11,182 nt of DNA. Source: Desulfobacteraceae bacterium UBA5616 (GTDB lineage Bacteria > Desulfobacterota > Desulfobacteria > Desulfobacterales > UBA5616). Below the pieces are notes generated by a model. That model was not told the origin of the DNA. It did not search any database and worked only from the letters and a program-made list of their open reading frames with translations. Location of the stretch: contig DIKO01000007.1 of assembly GCA_002423615.1 (NCBI GenBank), positions 1 to 11,182 on the forward strand, given 5' to 3'. Shown here in pieces: positions 1-5,185 of this stretch. How positions within the stretch are numbered: position 1 is the first letter of the stretch; the number at the start of each line of letters is the position of its first letter. The position numbers and the translations under genes were made by a program.

Positions 1-20
1 ATGGGTGTGAATAGATTCGG

Positions 21-46
21 TCACTTCCTATCACTTTGGATCACTT
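21..46. repeat. Three TCACTT repeats at exact 10-bp spacing
   Basis: The hexamer TCACTT occurs at 21-26, 31-36 and 41-46, so each copy starts exactly 10 bp after the previous one, about one helical turn. This arrangement would suit a protein that binds one face of the helix. It lies just beyond the 3' end of the nucleotidyltransferase gene, and no partner regulator can be named from the window. Confidence 0.5.
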
Positions 47-92
47 GCCAAAATAGCGAAAAGCAAATCGACTCGCTATTTTTTGTCAAGTG
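42..92. terminator. Long imperfect hairpin over the nucleotidyltransferase stop, possible bidirectional terminator
   Basis: AAAATAGCGA at 50-59 pairs perfectly with TCGCTATTTT at 73-82. The pairing resumes outside with CACTTG (42-47) and CAAGTG (87-92), giving an imperfect stem around a 13-nt loop. The stem covers the TAG stop of the - strand nucleotidyltransferase (76-78). A run of T follows the stem in the + direction, and a shorter one in the - direction. It lies where the attC of this cassette would be expected, but it lacks the AAC/GTT core bases, so I call it a terminator-like hairpin and not attC. Confidence 0.45.
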
Positions 93-549
93 CGTCCAAT
101 TGTTCGGCTTCCTTCAGTTTTTCAAGGTCTATTTTATCCTGGGGTCTTCCACTCGCTTCTTTTGCTCGAATGAGGTCGGATCGCGATATGAAAAATAATT
201 TGAGATCATCGATTTCAACCACTTCACGGTTTTTCCATGCCACATTGAACTCGGTTCCGGGGATTGACATCATAATATCGACTCGCAAAGGTGGTCTCCC
301 CATTTGATAGAAGTATCCTTCATGGGTAAAATCATCGGAACTAAGATTTTTCAGCGGTGCACCGAACTCTTTCAATGCCGAATAAACACTTTTTGCGTTC
401 TCCTGATCAGTCGCTATAAACACATCAAGATCTTTCGTAAATCGAGGCTCGCTATATTTCATTACGGCATAGCCACCTACGATAAGATATCGGATTTTAT
501 GCTTTTCGAAAATTTTCAACAGTTCTTTGAAGTCTGGACTCGTCAGCAT
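76..549 (-). CDS. MNT/DUF6036-like nucleotidyltransferase (cassette gene)
   Basis: A 157-residue protein of the minimal nucleotidyltransferase superfamily. The hallmark is GGYA at residues 25-28 followed by the metal-binding pair in TKDLDVF (D40 and D42). The C-terminal SGRPQDKIDLEKL segment is typical of DUF6036 or AbiEii-like transferases. In such families the enzyme transfers a nucleotide to a protein or RNA, and many act as toxins or antitoxins; the substrate here is unknown. It is the distal gene of the third integron cassette. It overlaps the 3' end of the 65-residue upstream ORF by 53 nt in another frame, so the two are probably translationally coupled. The start fits the usual short N-terminal helix before GGYA. 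No attC is visible between its stop and base 1. Confidence 0.8.
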   Translation of the reverse strand: MLTSPDFKELLKIFEKHKIRYLIVGGYAVMKYSEPRFTKDLDVFIATDQENAKSVYSALKEFGAPLKNLSSDDFTHEGYFYQMGRPPLRVDIMMSIPGTEFNVAWKNREVVEIDDLKLFFISRSDLIRAKEASGRPQDKIDLEKLKEAEQLDALDKK

Positions 550-694
550 TTTTACCTCGTATTAAAAAATAATCATAAAGCATTTCCATTACGGCTTCGA
601 AAATGGCGATATCACCTTGGGATTGCCAGAATCGAATATCGAACGAACGCCTGTCATCGATTGTACGCTGGTAATTTTCTTCTATTTTTATCAT
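497..694 (-). CDS. Small conserved-type protein paired with the nucleotidyltransferase
   Basis: A 65-residue, charged, probably helical protein containing RRSFDIRFWQSQGD (residues 15-28) and ending in RLQRTVENFRKA. I do not recognise a named domain, though the pattern resembles small proteins I associate with nucleotidyltransferases of this type. AGGA about 8 nt upstream of the ATG is a reasonable ribosome binding site, and the ATG lies 19 nt inside the cassette boundary at 713. Its 3' end overlaps the nucleotidyltransferase start by 53 nt in another frame. Both genes lie within one cassette, so they probably work together, possibly as a toxin-antitoxin-like pair. This function is inference only. 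Confidence 0.65.
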   Translation of the reverse strand: MIKIEENYQRTIDDRRSFDIRFWQSQGDIAIFEAVMEMLYDYFLIRGKNADESRLQRTVENFRKA

Positions 695-707
695 CTCTGA
701 TTCCTAT

Positions 708-770
708 AGCCAACGCTGCGGCTTAGCAGCCGACGCGATCTTTCACGGTCTGCTACAGCCGCTTGTTCGC
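708..770 (-). other. attC recombination site of the RelBE-type cassette
   Basis: Read on the - strand, the site starts with an R''-like core (GCGAAC, 770-765) directly after the RelE stop codon. It continues with AAGCGGCTGTAGCAGACCG, then a short loop, then CGGCTGCTAAGCCGC, and ends with the R' core GCGTTGGCT (716-708). The arms are complementary apart from a single unpaired base, as expected of attC folded single-stranded sites. Recombination would cut between G714 and T713 (- strand bases). The site is 63 bp, within the usual attC size range. It separates the RelBE cassette from the nucleotidyltransferase cassette. Confidence 0.8.
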
Positions 771-1028
771 TCAACGATATACGTCTTTCCGATTGCCGAC
801 CTTAACCACCCATATCGTGAGCTCGTTATCCTGTATCGAATATACGATTCGATAATTCCCTTGACGGATACGGTATAGCTCAAGACCGGTAAGCTTTTCA
901 CACCCCTTCGGCCGAGGATCGTTTCCAAGTTGCTCGATTCGGGAAAGGATTTTTTTCAGATCGGCTTTGGGTATCTTTTTAAGTTCCTTCCAAACCGATT
1001 CCCTGAAAAATATTTCATATCCGGCCAT
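771..1028 (-). CDS. RelE/ParE-superfamily toxin
   Basis: An 85-residue RelE-fold protein. The N-terminal IFFRESVWKELKKIP and the core segment LYRIRQGNYRIVYSI (about residues 51-65) are the classic RelE pattern. It ends in VKVGNRKDVYR, where the last basic and Tyr residues match the RelE active edge. RelE toxins cut mRNA in the ribosomal A site, and relatives in ParE poison gyrase; the sequence favours RelE. It follows its antitoxin with a 14-nt overlap (1015-1028), typical of coupled toxin-antitoxin pairs. The stop codon abuts the attC R'' core, placing the gene at the 3' end of its cassette. Length is normal and no damage is visible. Confidence 0.88.
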   Translation of the reverse strand: MAGYEIFFRESVWKELKKIPKADLKKILSRIEQLGNDPRPKGCEKLTGLELYRIRQGNYRIVYSIQDNELTIWVVKVGNRKDVYR

Positions 1029-1248
1029 CTTTTTTCAGCCTTTTCAGCATTTCAGAGAAACTGATCAGTGGCTCATGCGCTCTTTCCTCATAGGCGGTTA
1101 TATCCTCTGCATCCTCTGCAAGCGCCGCCTTGACAGCTTCATTGACGAGATCGGATATTGATTTCGATGTTTCTATCGATTTTAATTTCAAGGCCTTGTG
1201 AATAAATGGGTCGAAATACACGGTAGCTCGTTTTGCTGGTGTTGCCAT
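1015..1248 (-). CDS. Ribbon-helix-helix-like (RelB/DUF6290-type) antitoxin
   Basis: A 77-residue protein. The first 40 residues (KRATVYFDPFIHKALKLKS, then SISDLVNEAVKAAL) have the beta strand, helix and helix layout of ribbon-helix-helix DNA-binding antitoxins. The acidic, proline-containing tail (EPLISFSEMLKRLKKDGRI) is the part expected to wrap the toxin. The start is supported by a very strong ribosome binding site, AAGGAGG at 1262-1256, 7 nt before the ATG. Antitoxins of this type also repress their own operon. The gene lies first in a two-gene operon with the RelE-type toxin and has its own promoter inside the cassette, so it need not depend on the integron Pc promoter. Confidence 0.85.
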   Translation of the reverse strand: MATPAKRATVYFDPFIHKALKLKSIETSKSISDLVNEAVKAALAEDAEDITAYEERAHEPLISFSEMLKRLKKDGRI

Positions 1249-1255
1249 AATGTCA

Positions 1256-1303
1256 CCTCCTTACTGATGATGACACTATAGCGCTTAAACGTTTTGACGG
1301 CAA
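1256..1303 (-). promoter_or_regulatory. Internal cassette promoter and RBS of the RelBE-type operon
   Basis: On the - strand, a -35 box TTGCCG (1303-1298) is separated by 17 nt from a -10 box TATAGT (1280-1275), followed by an AAGGAGG ribosome binding site (1262-1256). The promoter lies downstream of the preceding attC, inside the cassette. The segment also contains the palindrome AAACGTTT (1287-1294) between the boxes, a possible operator for the antitoxin. Confidence 0.75.
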
Positions 1304-1310
1304 TACTAAG

Positions 1311-1328
1311 GTTTTCGAAAGCGAAAAC
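1311..1328. repeat. Short perfect inverted repeat at the cassette junction
   Basis: GTTTTCG (1311-1317) and CGAAAAC (1322-1328) form a perfect 7-bp stem with a 4-nt loop. It sits exactly at the HigBA/RelBE cassette junction, so part of it is the attC R' core of the HigBA cassette. It could be chance symmetry of the core, a remnant of an older junction, or an operator. Confidence 0.4.
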
Positions 1329-1414
1329 GTTCCGGCTGTGCGGCGCCGGTGTAAAAACGTTCCGTTCAATGCGTTGCATTGCTCCCGGCGTCCGCCACGA
1401 GCCGGTTGTTATGC
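1321..1414 (-). other. attC recombination site of the HigBA cassette
   Basis: On the - strand, the R'' core GCATAAC (1414-1408) overlaps the HigA stop codon. The arm CCGGCTCGTGGCGGACGCCGG is followed by a variable loop that contains its own hairpin (CAATGC/GCATTG). The returning arm CCGGCGCCGCACAGCCGG pairs with the first, with unpaired bases. The R' side reads AACG/TTTTCGC, so the AACGTT part is conserved but the following bases are degenerate. At 94 bp it is a longer attC with a structured end loop. R'' complements the junction at 2089-2095 perfectly. Confidence 0.7.
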
Positions 1415-1759
1415 ACTGGCATTTTGCGGAATGTTTTCGCCGGTATGCTTGGCAGGTATAATCCGCTTCTCAATATCAGCCCAGATTTTACGCTTCATGG
1501 TCCTCAGATCAAACTCGGTCTGCAGATTCAGCCAAAACTGGGCTTCAATCCCAAAATATCGTTCCAGTCTCAACGCAGTATCAGCTGTAATGGCTCTTTT
1601 CCCATTCACAATTTCACTTATCCTATTTGGTGGTACTGAAAGATCTCTGGAAAGCTGGTTAATGCTAATACTCAAAGGCTCTAAAAAATCCTCTCGGAGG
1701 ATTTCACCTGGGTAAATCGGATCAAAATTATCGTTTTTGTTCATCATCGTATACCTCAA
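1409..1759 (-). CDS. higA: HigA-family antitoxin, XRE-type repressor
   Basis: A 116-residue protein with a helix-turn-helix core at about residues 33-75, including INQLSRDLSVPPNRISEIVNGKRAI. The LERYFGIEAQFWLNLQTEFDL segment is the HigA signature. HigA binds and neutralises HigB and represses the operon. The ATG overlaps the HigB stop by 4 nt (1756-1759), so the two are translationally coupled in the toxin-first order typical of higBA. A second pair of Met codons at residues 5-6 could also serve as start. The stop codon lies inside the attC R'' core, so the cassette carries no spare sequence after the gene. Length and motifs look intact. Confidence 0.9.
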   Translation of the reverse strand: MRYTMMNKNDNFDPIYPGEILREDFLEPLSISINQLSRDLSVPPNRISEIVNGKRAITADTALRLERYFGIEAQFWLNLQTEFDLRTMKRKIWADIEKRIIPAKHTGENIPQNASA

Positions 1760-2034
1760 TGGTAATCAATTATTTCAACATGGTACGCATTTCCATCTTG
1801 CCATTCGAAACATAGGCGCCATTGTTTATTGATGCTGATGGCGTATTGACCTTTTCGGTTCCCTGAAAGGGCGTGAAATTTATTTCCTGGGTTCAACATC
1901 AGCGCCTCTAAACTGGGTGCGGCATGCAAAACCATAAGTCGTTTCCTCGCCTGCCTTTCAAAAGCCTGGAAACGGCGTACCCGTTGATCAATGAATAATT
2001 TTTCAGTATCTCGGCAGGCAAAGGATTTAATCAT
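1756..2034 (-). CDS. higB: HigB-family mRNA-interferase toxin
   Basis: A 92-residue RelE-superfamily toxin of the HigB type. The start MIKSFACRDTEKLF, the middle SLEALMLNPGNKFHAL and the end QYAISINKQWRLCFEW...AYHVEIIDYH follow the HigB family pattern closely, including the terminal DYH. HigB cuts translated mRNAs on the ribosome. It is first in the operon and overlaps higA by 4 nt. The -10 box ends only 6 nt before the ATG, and the family N-terminus begins at that Met, so the mRNA is predicted to be leaderless. It is the attI-proximal cassette gene of the integron. No disruption is visible. Confidence 0.9.
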   Translation of the reverse strand: MIKSFACRDTEKLFIDQRVRRFQAFERQARKRLMVLHAAPSLEALMLNPGNKFHALSGNRKGQYAISINKQWRLCFEWQDGNAYHVEIIDYH

Positions 2035-2040
2035 ACACGA

Positions 2041-2069
2041 AACATATTATGCATTACGTAATATGTCAA
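2041..2069 (-). promoter_or_regulatory. higBA promoter with overlapping palindromic operator
   Basis: On the - strand, a consensus -35 TTGACA (2069-2064), a 17-nt spacer and a -10 TATGTT (2046-2041) are followed by 6 nt and then the HigB ATG. ACATATTA (2042-2049) and TAATATGT (2059-2066) form a perfect 8-bp inverted repeat spanning both boxes. This is a natural operator for a HigA dimer, which would block RNA polymerase. Confidence 0.85.
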
Positions 2070-2088
2070 GCGGAATGTGGCGCAGCGA

Positions 2089-2095
2089 GCATAAC
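2089..2095 (-). other. attI/cassette junction core
   Basis: The - strand reads GTTATGC, a GTTRRRY-type core, between the integrase and the first cassette. It is the perfect complement of the HigBA attC R'' core (GCATAAC at 1414-1408), as expected if the cassette's own attC end was split here on insertion. The rest of attI would lie between this point and the integrase start and cannot be delimited. Confidence 0.65.
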
Positions 2096-2138
2096 AGCTT
2101 GGTTATATGGAAAAGTTTCCACCTATTACCTATATAGA

Positions 2139-2717
2139 ATGGAAAGCACACAAAAAAAACAAAAATTTAAATCCGACCCTAAATTAAAACTGATGGAACC
2201 GGTTCGGCAGGTATTGCGCTACCACCATTATGCATACAACACAGAAAAAACTTACTCCGACTGAATCGTTCGGTTTATAAAATTTCATGACGGCAAAACC
2301 CATCCATCCCAAATGGGCAAAAACCAAATTGACGCCTTTTTAAGCCATCTGGCAACAAACGCCCGTGTCGCAGCCGCAACTCAGCGCCAGGCCCTGAATG
2401 CCATCGTTTTTTTGTATCGTCATGTTCTCGACCAGCCGGTTGAGGATCTACTTGAACCGGTTAAAGCCAAAAGGCATTCCCGCCCCCCTGTCGTGATGAC
2501 ACAAACAGAAGCCCTGCGTGTATTCGAGAATATGCAGGGCACCCACCTGTTGATGGCAAAAATTCTCTACGGCGGTGGGCTCAGGCTCATGGAATGTATT
2601 CGGCTTCGAGTCCAGGATTTTGATTTTGAACCCAATCTGGTTTATGTGCGCGATGGAAAAGGAAGAAAAGATAGAGTCACGCTTCTCCCGAAATCCCTTT
2701 GTTTCAAGCCCCCTTGA
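2139..2717 (+). pseudogene. intI: Integron integrase remnant (IntI), nonsense mutation and C-terminal deletion
   Basis: A tyrosine recombinase of the integron-integrase type. It starts at ATG 2139, and the N-terminal SAM-like domain shows LRYHHYAYNTEKTYSD. A TGA at 2262-2264 replaces the Trp expected in the conserved YxxW(I) context. The same frame continues with RFIKFHDGKTHP, LYRHVLDQPVEDLL and the box I region YGGGLRLMECIRLRVQDFDF, which holds the first catalytic Arg. Homology stops after VRDGKGRKDRVTLLPKSL, so box II (HxxR) and the nucleophilic Tyr are absent. Intact IntI proteins are about 320-340 residues, so roughly 40% is missing. With both a nonsense codon and a deletion, it is almost certainly inactive. 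It diverges from the cassettes, the normal integron layout. The sequence after about 2700 is unrelated. Confidence 0.92.
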
Positions 2718-2756
2718 CCGGCTTTCGAAAACGACATTCCCCCTCTCAAAACCCAT

Positions 2757-2785
2757 TTGACATGAGCGCCGTATTTCCCTAAAAT
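2757..2785 (+). promoter_or_regulatory. Consensus promoter of the rhodanese/glycosyltransferase operon
   Basis: A perfect -35 TTGACA (2757-2762), a 17-nt spacer and a -10 TAAAAT (2780-2785) sit 84 bp before the rhodanese gene. The ribosome binding site AAGGAG (2857-2862) is 6 nt before the ATG. The promoter lies just downstream of the integrase truncation point. The rest of 2718-2868 shows no gene. Confidence 0.75.
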
Positions 2786-2868
2786 TTCAAGACGAAACTG
2801 AAGCGGTACATTCGAGGCCCTGAACGGCCCGAGTCCACAATCCATTCCCCACTTATAAGGAGCCCGTT

Positions 2869-3705
2869 ATGCGCTGGAAGAAACTCTTCACCCCGGTTGA
2901 AAGCCTCGATGCGGACCAGGCCAAAACCTTTATGGAGCAGCATAAAGAGGGGACCTACACCCTGTTGGACGTCCGGCAGCCGTCCGAGTATGAAGAAGGT
3001 CATCTTCCCGGAGCAACCCTCATCCCCCTTCCCCAGTTGACGGACAGGATGGACGAACTGGACCCGGGAAAACCCGTGATTACCTATTGCGCCGTGGGGG
3101 GACGGAGCCGGGCCGCGGGGCAGTTGCTTTCCGGAAAGGGGTTTGACGAGGTCTACAACCTTAAGGGCGGCATCAAAGCCTGGGAGGACCGGACCGCTGA
3201 GGGACCGGCCGAACTGGGCGAAGTCCACCTGACGGGCGATGAAACGGTAAAAGACATGATGGCGTATCTCTACGCCATGGAAGCGGGCCTGGAAAAATTC
3301 TACCGGAAAGCCGCCCAGACCGTTTCCGATACCGAAACCGCGGCCCTCCTGAAAAAACTCTCCGGCATCGAGACCCTTCACAAGGATCGGCTGCTACGAT
3401 TATTCAAGGATTTCAATCCGGAACCCGAGGAATTGGCGGCTTTTGAGTCGGCCTCGGCAACCCACCTCATGGAAGGGGGATTTGATATCGAGAACTTCCT
3501 CAATCAAAACCGGTCCGCCATGCAAACTGTCGGCGGTGTTCTGGACATCGCCATGATGCTGGAGACCCATGGCCTGGACCTGTATCTGCGCTATGCCCGG
3601 CAGGCCCGGACCCCGGAGGCCCAAAAGATTCTCTTTGACCTGGCCGGCGAGGAAAAGGCCCATCTGAAAGCACTGGGAGAATTACTGGAGAAAAAGGTCG
3701 TTTGA
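2869..3705 (+). CDS. Rhodanese domain fused to ferritin-like (rubrerythrin-type) domain
   Basis: A 278-residue cytoplasmic fusion protein without signal peptide. Residues about 10-108 form a rhodanese domain with DVRQPSEYEEGHLPGA (34-49) and the active loop YCAVGGRS, where Cys74 would carry the persulfide. Residues about 125-275 form a ferritin-like four-helix domain with metal ligands E138 and E142, ExxH at 168-171, E232 and EExxH at 261-265, suggesting a di-iron site. The combination suggests sulfur transfer together with peroxide or oxygen handling, but the substrate is unknown. RBS AAGGAG and the TTGACA promoter support this start. The stop overlaps a possible TTG start of the next gene, so the two are probably co-transcribed. 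Both domains look intact. Confidence 0.88.
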   Translation: MRWKKLFTPVESLDADQAKTFMEQHKEGTYTLLDVRQPSEYEEGHLPGATLIPLPQLTDRMDELDPGKPVITYCAVGGRSRAAGQLLSGKGFDEVYNLKGGIKAWEDRTAEGPAELGEVHLTGDETVKDMMAYLYAMEAGLEKFYRKAAQTVSDTETAALLKKLSGIETLHKDRLLRLFKDFNPEPEELAAFESASATHLMEGGFDIENFLNQNRSAMQTVGGVLDIAMMLETHGLDLYLRYARQARTPEAQKILFDLAGEEKAHLKALGELLEKKVV

Positions 3706-3713
3706 CCGGTATT

Positions 3714-5030
3714 ATGAAAAAACGATTCAAAGACCGGCTGATCATCGTGTTCGGCCGCTATCCCGAGCCCGGAAAAACCAAGACCCGGCTGATTCCGGAA
3801 TTGGGGGCCATACGGGCCGCGGACCTCCAGCGCAGGCTGACGGAACGGATCATCCAGGTTTTAAAGAAAGTCTGCCGGAAAAATGACGCCGGAATTGTAT
3901 TTTTTGGGGAGGGCGGAACGGTCCCGGATTTTAAAAAATGGCTGGGCGCGGATATGGACGTTATGCTTCAGGCGGACGGTGATATCGGCGGAAAAATGGC
4001 GGCGGCATTCACTCAGGCCTTCCGGGCGGGAGCAAAACAGGCGATCCTCGTGGGTACGGATATTCCCCGTGTTTCAGAAAGGCATTTTCAAGAAGCGTTT
4101 CATGGCCTTTCCTCCAATGACATGGTGCTGGGGCCTTCACTTGACGGCGGCTACTGGCTGATCGGGATGAACCGGTACCATGAAGTGTTCGGTGAAATTC
4201 CCTGGGGAACGAATACGGTCTTTTTCCGCACGAAGGAGAGGATCGGCCGCATCGGGCTTTCCCTTCACGAACTGGAAACCCTTGCCGATATCGACACCCT
4301 GGACGACGTCAAAACCCATATGCCGAAAGAGGATGTCCGAAAGGCCTATGTATCGGTGATCATCCCGGCGTTGAACGAGGAAGACCACATTCAAGCCGCG
4401 GTGTTAAGCGCTTTGGATGAATGCGCCCGGGTCATCGTCGCCGACGGGGGAAGTCGGGACCGGACCCGGGATATCGCGGGGAACGCGGGGGCGTTTGTGA
4501 TCGAAACACAAAAGGGCAGGGCGGTTCAGCAGAACGCCGGTGCGGCCCTCTCCCGGGGTGAAACCCTGGTTTTCCTCCATGCGGACACCCGGTTGCCTCA
4601 GGGATATTCCCGCCATGTGTTCAAGACGCTTCTGGAACCGGAAACGGTTCTGGGGGCATTTGGCTTTAAGACCGACCTGGACAGCCCCATGATGAGATTT
4701 TTCGAAAGGGCGGCCAACGTTCGCGCCGCCTGGCTCAACCTGCCCTATGGGGACCAGGGGCTTTTTCTCCGGCGGGAAACATTTGTCCATGCCGGTGGAT
4801 TTCCCGAAGTCCCCATTGCCGAGGATTTGATGCTGGTGCGCAGGCTATCCGGATCGGGCAGGCTTAAAATCGTGCCGGCCCATGCCGTCACTTCCGGCCG
4901 CAGATGGAAAAATACCGGCCTGCTCCGGACTTTTGTCGTCAACCAGTTGATTCTTTCCGGATGCTTTCTGGGTATTTCGCCGGAGAAACTCGCCCCGCTG
5001 TACAAGATGCCCGGGGCTTCGGGCCGTTAG
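3714..5030 (+). CDS. Two-domain fusion: DUF2064 (TIGR04282-like) plus family 2 glycosyltransferase (TIGR04283-like)
   Basis: The first half (about residues 1-200 from this ATG) is a nucleotidyltransferase-like domain with FGRYPEPGKTKTRLIPELG near the start, LVGTDIP (113-119) and LGPSLDGGYWLIG (139-151). The second half, from about 213, is a GT-A glycosyltransferase. It begins VSVIIPALNEEDHI and has VADGGSRDRT (242-251), FLHADTRLP (287-295, the metal-binding acidic site) and GGFPEVPIAEDLMLVRRL (361-378). These two families are usually separate neighbouring genes and are named for association with arsenosugar biosynthesis. No ArsS or ArsM gene is in the window, so the arsenic link is inference. 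A TTG at 3702 would add four residues and overlap the previous stop by 4 nt. ATG 3714 fits the family start better. The stop codon falls inside a 37-bp repeat found again at 6981. Confidence 0.87.
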   Translation: MKKRFKDRLIIVFGRYPEPGKTKTRLIPELGAIRAADLQRRLTERIIQVLKKVCRKNDAGIVFFGEGGTVPDFKKWLGADMDVMLQADGDIGGKMAAAFTQAFRAGAKQAILVGTDIPRVSERHFQEAFHGLSSNDMVLGPSLDGGYWLIGMNRYHEVFGEIPWGTNTVFFRTKERIGRIGLSLHELETLADIDTLDDVKTHMPKEDVRKAYVSVIIPALNEEDHIQAAVLSALDECARVIVADGGSRDRTRDIAGNAGAFVIETQKGRAVQQNAGAALSRGETLVFLHADTRLPQGYSRHVFKTLLEPETVLGAFGFKTDLDSPMMRFFERAANVRAAWLNLPYGDQGLFLRRETFVHAGGFPEVPIAEDLMLVRRLSGSGRLKIVPAHAVTSGRRWKNTGLLRTFVVNQLILSGCFLGISPEKLAPLYKMPGASGR

Positions 5031-5060
5031 CGCTGTTTTTTGCAGGACATCCCTCCGACT
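5024..5060. repeat. 37-bp imperfect direct repeat, left copy
   Basis: It matches 6981-7017 with four mismatches (positions 5027, 5045, 5052 and 5059), offset by exactly 1957 bp without gaps. It includes the TAG stop of the glycosyltransferase and a run of six T. The two copies bracket all of the foreign material between the glycosyltransferase and msrAB. Confidence 0.85.
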
Positions 5061-5105
5061 TACATTGTGATCCGATTTCGTTCACTCCTTTGTATCTCTG
5101 TCGTT

Positions 5106-5163
5106 GCCCAACTGGAAGCTGTGCGGTACGGCTGTTTCGCTTCCGTACCAGCGCTATGTTGGT
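5106..5163 (-). other. attC recombination site of the methyltransferase cassette
   Basis: On the - strand the site begins with an R'' core (ACCAAC) 22 nt after the methyltransferase stop. It continues with ATAGCGCTGGTACGG, then an 11-nt loop, then CCGTACCGCACAGCTTCCA, and ends with the consensus R' core GTTGGGC (5112-5106). GGTACGG/CCGTACC is a perfect inner stem, followed by unpaired bases and a second stem, as in attC hairpins. The remaining 5061-5105 looks like the start of a lost next cassette: AAGGAG is present but no credible ORF follows. Confidence 0.75.
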
Positions 5164-5185
5164 ATTTCTCTTTTTTTGGCGAAAT

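Noticed and set aside
42..92. Possible attC site after the nucleotidyltransferase gene
   Set aside because: The stem is good, but both ends lack the AAC/GTT core bases and the R'' core expected from the cassette start (AGCCAAC) is absent.
304..726. 140-codon + strand ORF
   Set aside because: It is antisense to the nucleotidyltransferase cassette and attC, with no ribosome binding site or recognisable domain; a shadow ORF.
2262..2264. TGA in the integrase as a selenocysteine codon
   Set aside because: The position is a conserved Trp in integron integrases, the gene is also truncated, and no SECIS-like hairpin is evident just after it.
2779..3381. 200-codon - strand ORF
   Set aside because: It lies antisense to the rhodanese/ferritin-like gene, whose domains are clear; high GC explains the long open frame.
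5024..5060. tRNA-type attachment site made by the 37-bp repeats
   Set aside because: The repeat shows no tRNA features and no integrase of the island type is inside the block.
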